Under the pieces are notes generated by a model. The model saw nothing but the letters and a program-made list of their open reading frames with translations. It was not told the origin of the DNA and did not search any database. A stretch of DNA of 64,000 nt from Bacteroidetes bacterium CG18_big_fil_WC_8_21_14_2_50_41_14 (GTDB lineage: Bacteria > Bacteroidota > Bacteroidia > Bacteroidales > F082), in assembly GCA_002771745.1 (NCBI GenBank), contig PCUL01000062.1, forward strand, positions 1 through 64,000, read 5' to 3'. The translations under genes were made by a program, and so were the position numbers. How positions within the stretch are numbered: position 1 is the first letter of the stretch; the number at the start of each line of letters is the position of its first letter. Below are positions 56,901 through 64,000 of the stretch, piece by piece.

Positions 56901-57304
56901 ATTGGAGTTTTGGCGATGGTGGCGCTTCGCAGGATGAGCATCCGGTTCATGAATATGTGGCCGTGGGCAATTATACGGTAGCGCTCACCGCCACAGGACC
57001 TGGTGGAACGGTTACAGAAACCAAAGTGGACTATATTTTGATTCCTGTAGGTATAGACAATGAAATAACAGGAGCTTATATTGTATATCCCAATCCGGTA
57101 ACCAATACCCTTCAAATACAATTTCCTGACAAGCAGAAACGTCTTTTAATCCTCACCAATGTGACAGGAAATCAGTTGTTTGAAACGACTTCGGAAGATA
57201 TAGAAAGTCATTTGGACATGTCAAAATACAAATCAGGAATTTATTGGCTTACCATTCGCGAAAAGGGCGAAACAGTGGCACGGGTAAAGGTGATTAGAAA
57301 ATAG
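53975..57304 (+). CDS. Large secreted beta-propeller protein with three PKD domains and T9SS sorting domain
   Basis: The 1109-residue protein has a signal peptide (about 1-22), a charged N-terminal region (about 25-120), a long VPS10/sortilin-type beta-propeller (about 120-775; repeated SxDGGxTW-type Asp-box motifs such as KSIDGGATWQTT, STDGGSTWSD), three PKD domains (about 785-865, 870-950, 955-1035; TWDWDFGDGE, SWVWDLGNG, QYDWSFGDGG) and a type A T9SS sorting domain (about 1038-1109, YIVYPNPV). Such proteins are exported to the cell surface or medium. Asp-box propellers occur in sialidases but also in non-enzymatic adhesins. I see no sialidase FRIP motif, so an adhesin-like role is more likely. 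It has its own terminator. Confidence 0.8.
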   Translation: MKYFTRFFALFFVLLIVEVATSQPWTNLLPPEKADKKELSFYDYQKAFYEYWEPFHVDKGYYLNRDGEKTKVPGWKQFKRWEHYWETRVDKQTGEFPTTSTREIYQKAKASLSANRSLSGDWSALGPDNTGGGYAGLGRINCIAFHPANNNMIYIGAASGGIWKTSNGGTSWNPLGDDNAALGVSDILVIVNGSSETVYLATGDKDHSDTYSVGVLKSIDGGATWQTTGLDWTANQQRLIYKMLMDPVNQNILYAATSNGFYKTINAGNTWTQLINSSYVDVEFDPSNNSILYSSDTDGKVYKSINSGQNWTIVHSVTGGKRTELAVTSDNPAIVYALVSNAGSGLKGIYKSTDFGNSFTLTFNSFNLMGWDCDGSDSGGQAWYDLCIAADPNDENTLFAGGVNTWKSIDGGFTWNISNHWSSSCSGNATTVHADKHTLVYRHNTSVLFEGNDGGIYKTDDSGSSWDHIGNTLEISQMYRISCAQTNNTDVMTGLQDNGSKMLANNGWTDVYGGDGMECIIDFTDDNTQYASLYFGSVFRTINKWNSSYYITGGVSGNAAWVTPYTLDPNDHMTLYIGFQDVWKSTNQGANWTQISSWGGNTLQSLAVAPSNSNYIYAATYGTLYGTTNGGGSWSDITGSLPVGTASITYIWVKNDDPSTLWVTMSGFNALGVFQSTDGGSTWSDISTGLPEIPINSIIQNKQNTVELELYAGTDVGVYLKLGSANWVPFFDGLPNVVVNELDIFYDDSNPQNSLLRAGTFGRGLWESDLYSGSPAGPVADFEGSPLTGTEPLEVTFTDLSVGTIDTWDWDFGDGEQSSDQNPLHTYTSYGVYTVSLTVSGSNGNDTETKTDYIEVTALPPVADFEANPITGNAPLLVSFTSLSTGIIDSWVWDLGNGSGASGENIAYTYEAPGYYTITLTVTGPGGSDMMTKTDYIEVFPVSPPVVDFSATPTFGEAPLQVTFTNLTTGQVDQYDWSFGDGGASQDEHPVHEYVAVGNYTVALTATGPGGTVTETKVDYILIPVGIDNEITGAYIVYPNPVTNTLQIQFPDKQKRLLILTNVTGNQLFETTSEDIESHLDMSKYKSGIYWLTIREKGETVARVKVIRK

Positions 57305-57328
57305 CGAACTATTGGGTTTAAGTAAAAG

Positions 57329-57353
57329 ACGCTGTCGTGAGACGGCGTTTTTT
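57329..57353 (+). terminator. Intrinsic terminator after the propeller/PKD gene
   Basis: ACGCTGTC (57329-57336) and GACGGCGT (57341-57348) pair with one G-T wobble around a GTGA loop, followed by a T-run, 25 nt after the stop. Confidence 0.82.
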
Positions 57354-57392
57354 GTTTTTATAATGAATTCTTTCCAATGACAAATCATCCAT

Positions 57393-59765
57393 TTACCTTT
57401 CGGAAATGCTAAAGTTCACTGAAGCGGTTGCACCACTGGCATCTACTACAGTCATGGTGTGGTTTCCGGGTTTTGGCACAACTGATAGTTGATGGATGCT
57501 TTTGGTTACACCCACAAATTCATTGTCAAGGTGCCAGAACACCTCACTTTCAGGCTCCCTGTGACTAATTTGCAATACCAGTTGTTGCTGTGTTCCGTCA
57601 CCGTCACGCGGAAGCAAAATGGAAGCACCCGGAATGGGATAAATAAATTTCATAAGATCCGTTTCAGATTCCGGACTGCATCCTGGTTTCCAGGGTGGTA
57701 GTCCGTGGTACAAAGGATGTCCTTTTTTGTAATACCACTCCTGTATGGGTGGCAAAACAAAACAGTCGTAAGGCACCATCTCCCCGATGGTGGCGCAGAC
57801 AAGGCTTAACCTGACAGCATGCAGGCTGTCGGTAAAAATTCGCTGATGATATGGACAAACACTGCTTTCCAGTCCCTTTTCATATATCTGGATCGTGTCG
57901 GTATCAGGACAATAAAGTCCGGCACGGTGGCCACTTTGTCTACAAACAGCTATAGAAACCAATTCGTCATAAGGCGGGTAAAACTTGTTTGTGGTCTCCA
58001 GTTGTTGAAAAACCTCGAACATAATTGGAGAAGCACTGGCTGTTCCGGTCAGGCCGGTCCTTCCTTCACCATCTGCATTTCCTACCCACACACCAACAAC
58101 ATAGTCGGCTGTGGTTCCAATGGCCCAGGCATCGCGAAAACCAAAGCTGGTGCCTGTTTTCCAGGCAATATTCTGTGAAGAGGCGAATTGCTCCCACCCT
58201 GCTTCCGACCCGGGTCGGTTGACCTGTTTCAGCGATTGATAGGTTAACCAGATGGAAGCCGCATGCAATGGCACCTCCTCGGTTAACGGCTCTCTTTGAA
58301 CAGGTGCTGCTTCTTCCACGAACAAAATAGGTTCGTCATACTCGTTGCCGGTATATTTTCCATATAAATGATCGTAATCCAATACGGTACGAGCCATGCC
58401 TGCATACATGCCGGTGAGTTCCCACAAAGAAGCCTCTCCACCACCTAAAATCATGGAAAGTCCGTAGTGATCTGCAGATTTGTCAAATGAAGTGATTCCG
58501 GTAATCTTTAGCAGCCGCAAGAAATTTCCTTCTCCAAAATCGCGCAACATGAAAATGGCGGGTACATTCAGCGAACGCGACAAGGCCTCAGATGCCGCCA
58601 CCGAACCTGAATAGTGATCGTCGAAGTTGGTTGGATGATAGTTGTTGTAATAGCTCGGAATATCTGCCACCAGCGTATTGGGAAGAAGCATACCGGCTTC
58701 CTGCATCCCGGCATATAACAGCGGTTTCAGAATACTTCCCGTACTCCTTTTGGCCCGGATAACATCGACTGAGTTCTGGTGATTTCCATCTTCTGATTCA
58801 GCCGTATTTCCAACATAGGCCACCACTTGATTATCAGGAACCGATACCACCAACACAGCAGCATTGTGTATGTTGTTGCCGGATAATTGTTTGTGGTGTT
58901 CTTCCACCAGTCGGTTTACCTGCTCCTGGAGCCTGAGGTCGATATGGGTGGTCATACGTTGACCACGGAAATGATTCAGACAATAGTCTACCAGATGAGG
59001 TGCAACATTGGGCAATGGGTAGGGTTTGTCGGGCAGGGGTTCCAATTTGGAAGCGATGGCGGTCAGGCTATCCAATATTCCTTCATGCTGTAAAGCATCC
59101 AGTAGCCGGTTTCTTTTTGCCAAAAGAAGAGGTCGGTTTTTCCCGGGGTTAATCAAAGAGGGCGCATTGGGCAATACGGCCAACGTGGCCGCTTCGGCCC
59201 AGCTTAACGACGTAGCCGGATGACCAAAATAACGCCAGGCCGCGGCCTCCACTCCTACTATATTTCCTCCCATTGGAGCATGATCGGTAAAATATTGCAG
59301 GATTTCCTCCTTGGATGCGTTTAATTCCAAAGCCACGGCTTGCGTAACTTCGGTAATCTTCTCAGGCAAGGTCCTCGATTTTCCCTTTCGTGACAAACGA
59401 ATTACCTGTTGAGTAACGGTGCTTCCCCCACGTACTACCTTTCCTGCTTTGAGGTTGGCCACCAGCGCATGATAAATGGAAACCGGATTAAACCCGGGAT
59501 GTTCATAAAAATGACGGTCTTCAAACAGCAAAACAGCCTGTTTAAATTTGGCCGGGATGGTGTCTCCGGCCGGAAAACGCCACTGACCATCCAATGCAAT
59601 TCGGGCACCCAACAACCTGTTGTTGTTGCTGTATATTACCGTAGCATACGGATCGTTGAAGAGCGGCCGGGGCAACATCAGGAGACCCGCCAGCAGCCAA
59701 AGCAGGATGAGTATACTCAAACTTGCGATCCAACGAAATATCCATTTATGGTGCATAACCGTCAT
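57393..59765 (-). CDS. pbpC: Penicillin-binding protein 1C
   Basis: From the ATG at 59765 the protein has 790 residues. An N-terminal transmembrane helix (about 10-30) is followed by the GT51 glycosyltransferase domain with EDRHFYEHPG (about 82) and GGSTVTQQ (about 113), then the transpeptidase with SILKP (catalytic Ser, about 325), SRSLN (SxN) and KTGTS (about 530), and a C-terminal BiPBP_C beta-domain (about 700-790). It polymerises glycan strands and may cross-link peptidoglycan at the inner membrane. The next gene upstream on the same strand encodes alpha-2-macroglobulin; this pair recurs in many Gram-negative genomes. An ATG 9 nt downstream (59756) is an alternative. Confidence 0.95.
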   Translation of the reverse strand: MTVMHHKWIFRWIASLSILILLWLLAGLLMLPRPLFNDPYATVIYSNNNRLLGARIALDGQWRFPAGDTIPAKFKQAVLLFEDRHFYEHPGFNPVSIYHALVANLKAGKVVRGGSTVTQQVIRLSRKGKSRTLPEKITEVTQAVALELNASKEEILQYFTDHAPMGGNIVGVEAAAWRYFGHPATSLSWAEAATLAVLPNAPSLINPGKNRPLLLAKRNRLLDALQHEGILDSLTAIASKLEPLPDKPYPLPNVAPHLVDYCLNHFRGQRMTTHIDLRLQEQVNRLVEEHHKQLSGNNIHNAAVLVVSVPDNQVVAYVGNTAESEDGNHQNSVDVIRAKRSTGSILKPLLYAGMQEAGMLLPNTLVADIPSYYNNYHPTNFDDHYSGSVAASEALSRSLNVPAIFMLRDFGEGNFLRLLKITGITSFDKSADHYGLSMILGGGEASLWELTGMYAGMARTVLDYDHLYGKYTGNEYDEPILFVEEAAPVQREPLTEEVPLHAASIWLTYQSLKQVNRPGSEAGWEQFASSQNIAWKTGTSFGFRDAWAIGTTADYVVGVWVGNADGEGRTGLTGTASASPIMFEVFQQLETTNKFYPPYDELVSIAVCRQSGHRAGLYCPDTDTIQIYEKGLESSVCPYHQRIFTDSLHAVRLSLVCATIGEMVPYDCFVLPPIQEWYYKKGHPLYHGLPPWKPGCSPESETDLMKFIYPIPGASILLPRDGDGTQQQLVLQISHREPESEVFWHLDNEFVGVTKSIHQLSVVPKPGNHTMTVVDASGATASVNFSISER

Positions 59766-59872
59766 TTTATTTCCACTTGTCTGCCTCAGGCATGAAATGA
59801 AAAATATTTCAATCAACTGTATTACTGATCATTAAACAGACTAATCTATATTTATATACAGATAAAATTAAT

Positions 59873-62800
59873 CTATTTGGTTTTGGTCACCTTTACCCAG
59901 CCTCCGCCCCGGGCGGCTTTAATATCGTTGTTATACATGGCTTCGCTGGTGGAGGCAGGCATAAACCACTTGCCGGCATAGGTGGCATGCAGCAGGATAT
60001 AAAACACCTTGGTTTGATTGGATCCCAAATCAAAGAAGTAGTCGATGCCATCATCACGAATATCCTGATAATCAAACTGACTGCTCTTTAAGCCTGATCC
60101 TGCATCATACAGTCGGGTGTTGATAATTTCCCATCCGGAAGGCAGGTTTACAGATAGTGCCATGTTATGAACATGGCCATACAACCTCGAATTAATTACC
60201 TCGGCTCTAAGATAAAAGTCCTTTCCTTGTCGGAGTGAATCCGGATGAAGTGGTTTATTGTTCATATCGAAATACTTCATCTCAAGTTTCAGGTTGTCTT
60301 CAACCAAAATTTCCTGTGAGGGAATAGGAATTCCCGAACCGGTAAAGGTTACATACAAGTCCTTTTTTCCGTTATTATAAACCCTCACGGCCTGTTCAGA
60401 AGAGGCGTCCAGGGGTTCGATGACAACAGGTTTTGCCAGAACAAAATCCTCCGATTTAAAGTTACCTCTTTTGTATTGGTATTTTGTCGGTGCATCCAGG
60501 GGCTGGTCGCCAACAAACTGCGACATGGCATAAAGTGCATAGGCCGTTGATTGTGTGCTCAACCAACCATTGGCTCCCAACGTATAGGCCAATTGTTCAA
60601 ACAAGGCAAAGGCTTTTGTCTGATCCTTGAGCATCAAGTAAGTCAACAATTGAAATGATTGATCACGTGTTTCTGAACCATACCAATCGTAGTAGGCATA
60701 ACTCCGGTTGGCTCCCGATCCGTTATTTTTATCGAGCAGTTTTTGGCCCATCTCCGGTTGTCCGGCCATGGCATAGGCTGCTGCCAGATGGATCAGCGCT
60801 GCATGAGAAATACCGGGCATTTCTGCCATTCTGTTCATGGCGCTGAGCGAAGGTTGATGTGCCAGAGCCAGTGTGTACAGTCGGTAGGCCTGACTGGCAT
60901 CGCCAATGATATAATCAGACTTTCGTTCTGCAGCCCAACTGTTTGCGGTTTTGGTTTGATAGGAGATCCAATTGGTAATCAATGTCTGAGAAACCGGATA
61001 CCCCTGATCGCGGGCCAAAAACAGGAAATGGCCGGCATAGCTGGTGATCCAATCATCAATGTTGTTATTGCCTGGCCAGTAAACAAAGCCTCCTGAGGCT
61101 AACTGCCGGAATGATAGTTTACTTATTGCAGCCATCATATTTTGTGAAATGCGGTCTTTCTGAATGTTACTGAGAACCTTAAAGCGGTCCAGGAAGAGCT
61201 GTGGGAAAGCTGCTGAGGTCACCTGCTCGGTGCATCCGTAGGGATAACGGCTCAGGTAATTCAGCCTGCGCTGAAGATTCATGGGGTAGATTCCTGATAC
61301 CGTCATGGTCAGTTGCCGGGTATTGAGGATGCCCACAGAAGGAACCGGATAGGTAGAATCCGAACCAGGAACTAATCGGTGGTGTTCGGTTACGGTAACC
61401 CGTGGATTTGGATTTCTGACAGAAACCACCACATCGTACACCGCTTTCTCATTTCCGCTTTGCACCTCCACCCGAATGGTGGCCACTCCTTGATTGTCGC
61501 CAACCTTGATCTTAAACCACGCAAGCTGTTCGCCCTGCTTTTTGAAGGTAATGGTTTTTGAAGCATCTTCAAGGTTCAATAAATTATTTGTTCTGACGGT
61601 GACCTTGGCTTCCCTGATAAAGTCTTCCATGGCAAAAACAGATACGGGCATTTCCATGGTTTCTCCCGGCCCCAGCACGCGCGGAACCGTAGCGAGCACC
61701 ATGAGCGGTTGCTTTACTGTAATGGTTTTCGAGGCGTTACCATACGCATTGTTGTCGGCCGCAACTACCATACAGCGCACCGATCCAACATAATTGGGCA
61801 TGTGAAGGTGATGTTCATTTACCGCTCCGGCTTCGAGGGTAAATGGTCCGATAAAAGTTACCACCGGTTTAAAACGATTGGCCTTTTTTTCGCCGTTTCC
61901 ATCTTCTTCTTCGCTGCCATCGCCACCCACAGCCATGGTATTCAAAATCCTTCCGCCGAAAGCGCCCAATACATCATCATAGTCGTCCCAGGTGCGCACC
62001 CCAAGGGCCTCTTTGGCATAAAAATGACTGTGTGGATCCGGCGTTTTAAAGTTTGTAAGGTCAAGCAACCCATCATCCACCACCGCAATGGTGTAGGTCA
62101 TTTTTCGTTTTTGTTTTTCCGTAATTTTAATGACATAGTCGCTGTTGGGGCGTATGCTCTCAGGGCTGTGGATGACAGGAGAAAGAATGGATTCAGGATT
62201 TTTCACCAATACGTTCGCCAGTCCGTACAAGCGTATTGGAAGGTCGTTGATGGTTTGGCTGTATGGCTGAATCACCATCACGGAAGCATAAACATTGGGA
62301 ACCATTTTATCGGTGGCCACAAAACTGACCACGGTTTCCTTTTTGGTGGTGGTTTGCTGCCAGCTTTGGATGATGGTATCCCCGCTTTCGATACTGACCA
62401 GCAGGCGTGCATTTTTAGGTACATCCATCGTGAGGTTAACGGTATCACCAAACAGATAGGAAGACTTATCGGTACTCATACTCAGGTGGCTCACGTCGCC
62501 CGGGGCTTCGCGCTGATCGCGGTTGTAATAGGATGGCCAGTCCATATAGAATCTCACGCCGGTGCTGTGACCGCTCTCCCGATCTGAAATTTCAGCATAA
62601 TACCATCCCCAGGCAGGATAATGCAGGTCGAGTTTGAAGCTGCCCTTGCCCTGAGGTGTGTTGATGGTTTCTGAATAAATACGTTGGTTAAAATGGCTGT
62701 TCAGGTAGCTGGCCAGGTTGGAGTTTCCACTGCTGCCATACCACCAGCTCCAGTCAAGTTTATATACCGACACTTCGAGGTTCTTTGCTGAAACGGGCAG

Positions 62801-64000
62801 GCCCTTCCGGTTAATGGTAACCACGTCAAAGGTAACCGGTGTATCCACTTCCAGGTAGTCGCTGCCCTTTGGAAATTCAGGAGTCCGTATACCCACGTAA
62901 GTTTCAAAGGGCGAATAGGTTATTTGAGCCTGATTCACACTGAAGTCACCTCCCCGCTCCATCACCTTGCTAAAGAAATTCACATTGATCATGCCCGTTG
63001 CATTTTTTTTATCGGGCAACTCCACATTAAAAGTGGCTTTCCCATTGGCATCCAGCTTGCCATCAAACGCCGTTTTAGTTTCAGGGTAGAAATTTCTGGA
63101 TGGGCAATCGAAATGATAGCGCGGGTAATTCTCAAACCTGGTAGTCTGTGGTTTAAATGAGGCATCAATAATGGCCTGAAAATCCGAAGCAGGACCTCCA
63201 CTCAACCACCTGGATGAGATTTCAACTTTGTTATTCTTGTTGGTTAATAAGCTATCCGGGAAATTGAGTTCTACCTTGAGCCGGTTTGGTTTAATGTTTT
63301 CGATGCGCAACGACCTGGAAAAGGATGCATTCCCAATCCTTGCACTGGCATAGTACATTCCTGTTTCAGCTTCAGAAGAAGTCGTCAGTTCAAAGCAATA
63401 AAACCCATTTTCGCCCTTTGACACGGTTTTGGTTTCCACCACTTTGTTTTTTGGATTTCTCAACTCAATGGTAGCAGGATGATTATCAGGCAGCTTGCCT
63501 GATTTGTCTTCAACAATCAGGGTGAGGAAAATAGTATCTCCCGGTCGCCACACGCCCCTTTCTCCATACAGAAACCCTTGTAAGCCGTTCTGTCGCCGGA
63601 TTCCACGCGTATCGAATTTAGAATAGGACAACGATTGGCCACCGTTAAGATTGATATAGGCTGCTTGTTTGTTCTTCTCGACTACAATAAAAATGGGATC
63701 ATCTACTACAGGAACTTTTACAATCGCTTCACCAGATGCGTTGGTGGTTGCAGCTACCAAAAGCTGTTGTGTAAATCCATATACCCCGACTTTTACACCA
63801 CTTTCGGGTTCGGTTGTCATCAGGTTATGCACCAATATCCGGTAACTGTCTCCTGTGTTTTTCACACTCACTCCCAGGTTACTGGCCAAAATATTCTTCA
63901 AGGGGAAATGGTCGTTGTAATAATCCGAGTAATAGGCATTCTTACATGGATTATTGCGGTTTTCCCAATAGTAGCCATCGTTGGAATCAGGATCATCAAC
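59873..64000 (-). CDS. Bacterial alpha-2-macroglobulin, N-terminus outside the window
   Basis: The open frame reaches the right edge without a start, and 1375 residues are visible. The protein shows repeated MG domains, the bait-region-like acidic stretch (GGDGSEEEDGNGEKK) and the thioester motif GCTEQ in YPYGCTEQVTSAAFPQ. The motif is followed by the helical thioester domain (about 980-1170) and C-terminal beta-domains that end GGWVKVTKTK. Thioester-type A2Ms trap proteases in the periplasm and, next to pbpC, are thought to guard or repair the envelope. The CxEQ Cys and Gln needed for the thioester are both present. A TTG at 63901 is not a real start, because the frame continues with codons of the same kind. 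Confidence 0.92.
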   Translation of the reverse strand, partial: VDDPDSNDGYYWENRNNPCKNAYYSDYYNDHFPLKNILASNLGVSVKNTGDSYRILVHNLMTTEPESGVKVGVYGFTQQLLVAATTNASGEAIVKVPVVDDPIFIVVEKNKQAAYINLNGGQSLSYSKFDTRGIRRQNGLQGFLYGERGVWRPGDTIFLTLIVEDKSGKLPDNHPATIELRNPKNKVVETKTVSKGENGFYCFELTTSSEAETGMYYASARIGNASFSRSLRIENIKPNRLKVELNFPDSLLTNKNNKVEISSRWLSGGPASDFQAIIDASFKPQTTRFENYPRYHFDCPSRNFYPETKTAFDGKLDANGKATFNVELPDKKNATGMINVNFFSKVMERGGDFSVNQAQITYSPFETYVGIRTPEFPKGSDYLEVDTPVTFDVVTINRKGLPVSAKNLEVSVYKLDWSWWYGSSGNSNLASYLNSHFNQRIYSETINTPQGKGSFKLDLHYPAWGWYYAEISDRESGHSTGVRFYMDWPSYYNRDQREAPGDVSHLSMSTDKSSYLFGDTVNLTMDVPKNARLLVSIESGDTIIQSWQQTTTKKETVVSFVATDKMVPNVYASVMVIQPYSQTINDLPIRLYGLANVLVKNPESILSPVIHSPESIRPNSDYVIKITEKQKRKMTYTIAVVDDGLLDLTNFKTPDPHSHFYAKEALGVRTWDDYDDVLGAFGGRILNTMAVGGDGSEEEDGNGEKKANRFKPVVTFIGPFTLEAGAVNEHHLHMPNYVGSVRCMVVAADNNAYGNASKTITVKQPLMVLATVPRVLGPGETMEMPVSVFAMEDFIREAKVTVRTNNLLNLEDASKTITFKKQGEQLAWFKIKVGDNQGVATIRVEVQSGNEKAVYDVVVSVRNPNPRVTVTEHHRLVPGSDSTYPVPSVGILNTRQLTMTVSGIYPMNLQRRLNYLSRYPYGCTEQVTSAAFPQLFLDRFKVLSNIQKDRISQNMMAAISKLSFRQLASGGFVYWPGNNNIDDWITSYAGHFLFLARDQGYPVSQTLITNWISYQTKTANSWAAERKSDYIIGDASQAYRLYTLALAHQPSLSAMNRMAEMPGISHAALIHLAAAYAMAGQPEMGQKLLDKNNGSGANRSYAYYDWYGSETRDQSFQLLTYLMLKDQTKAFALFEQLAYTLGANGWLSTQSTAYALYAMSQFVGDQPLDAPTKYQYKRGNFKSEDFVLAKPVVIEPLDASSEQAVRVYNNGKKDLYVTFTGSGIPIPSQEILVEDNLKLEMKYFDMNNKPLHPDSLRQGKDFYLRAEVINSRLYGHVHNMALSVNLPSGWEIINTRLYDAGSGLKSSQFDYQDIRDDGIDYFFDLGSNQTKVFYILLHATYAGKWFMPASTSEAMYNNDIKAARGGGWVKVTKTK

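Noticed and set aside
61709-62587. 292-codon open frame on the plus strand
   Set aside because: It lies fully inside the alpha-2-macroglobulin gene on the other strand, and its protein has no recognisable domain and odd composition. The minus-strand frame has clear motifs.
1-64000. tRNA, rRNA or riboswitch genes
   Set aside because: I looked through the intergenic gaps and saw no cloverleaf-like or conserved RNA pattern that I could defend. A covariance-model search would be decisive.

Overview
The window comes from a Bacteroidota bacterium, most likely a free-living member of Bacteroidia or Flavobacteriia that degrades algal or other beta-glucans. The signs are a SusC/SusD pair, secreted proteins with C-terminal type IX secretion (T9SS) sorting domains, lipoproteins with Bacteroidota-style lipoboxes, A+T-rich intergenic DNA, and promoters of the Bacteroidota type (TTTG, 19-20 nt, TAnnTTTG), the best of them upstream of gyrA and the TPR gene. 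I found no rRNA, tRNA, CRISPR array or intact insertion sequence.

Layout. 1-9.4 kb: core and metabolic genes (a cut hypothetical gene, a secreted TPR protein, gyrA, clpC, a long acyl-CoA dehydrogenase). 9.4-13.8 kb: an ECF sigma factor with a PepSY-like protein, divergent from a four-gene envelope operon: an alpha-helical lipoprotein ending in lysine, two YkuD L,D-transpeptidases and a membrane protein. 13.8-16.1 kb: an A+T-rich restriction-modification remnant with an intact adenine methyltransferase and a collapsed nuclease gene. 16.1-23.9 kb: a second acyl-CoA dehydrogenase, a XerD-type recombinase, a small orphan gene, an SDR, then a plus-strand run of class III aminotransferase, secreted deiminase-like protein with a degenerate active site, Aat and guanine deaminase.

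24.0-50.5 kb: one large minus-strand polysaccharide utilisation locus (PUL). In transcription order it has a membrane-spanning Y_Y_Y/LuxR regulator, SusC, SusD, two surface-glycan-binding lipoproteins, two GH16 endo-glucanases, a very large GH149/GH161-like beta-1,3-glucan phosphorylase, a GPH-type sugar symporter, a GH30, a second GPH symporter, and two T9SS-secreted multimodular proteins made of repeated glucan-binding-like domains. The enzyme set points to laminarin-type beta-1,3/1,6-glucan. Chains would be cut outside by GH16, branches trimmed by GH30, oligosaccharides taken in by SusCD and the symporters, then phosphorolysed in the cytoplasm. The operon also carries three gene stubs: the N-terminus of a sugar-porter-family transporter, the C-terminus of a GH17, and a bare signal peptide. 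The first two bracket the phosphorylase gene exactly, which suggests that the phosphorylase replaced the middle of an older operon.

50.5-64 kb: envelope functions again: a LolC/E-type permease, a NamZ-like (DUF1343) muramidase, an outer-membrane beta-barrel protein, a large secreted beta-propeller/PKD protein, penicillin-binding protein 1C and its usual partner, a thioester-containing bacterial alpha-2-macroglobulin that runs off the right edge.

The two observations I would follow first are the possible Braun-lipoprotein-like tether system at 10.5-13.8 kb and the cassette replacement around the phosphorylase at 33.5-37.4 kb.
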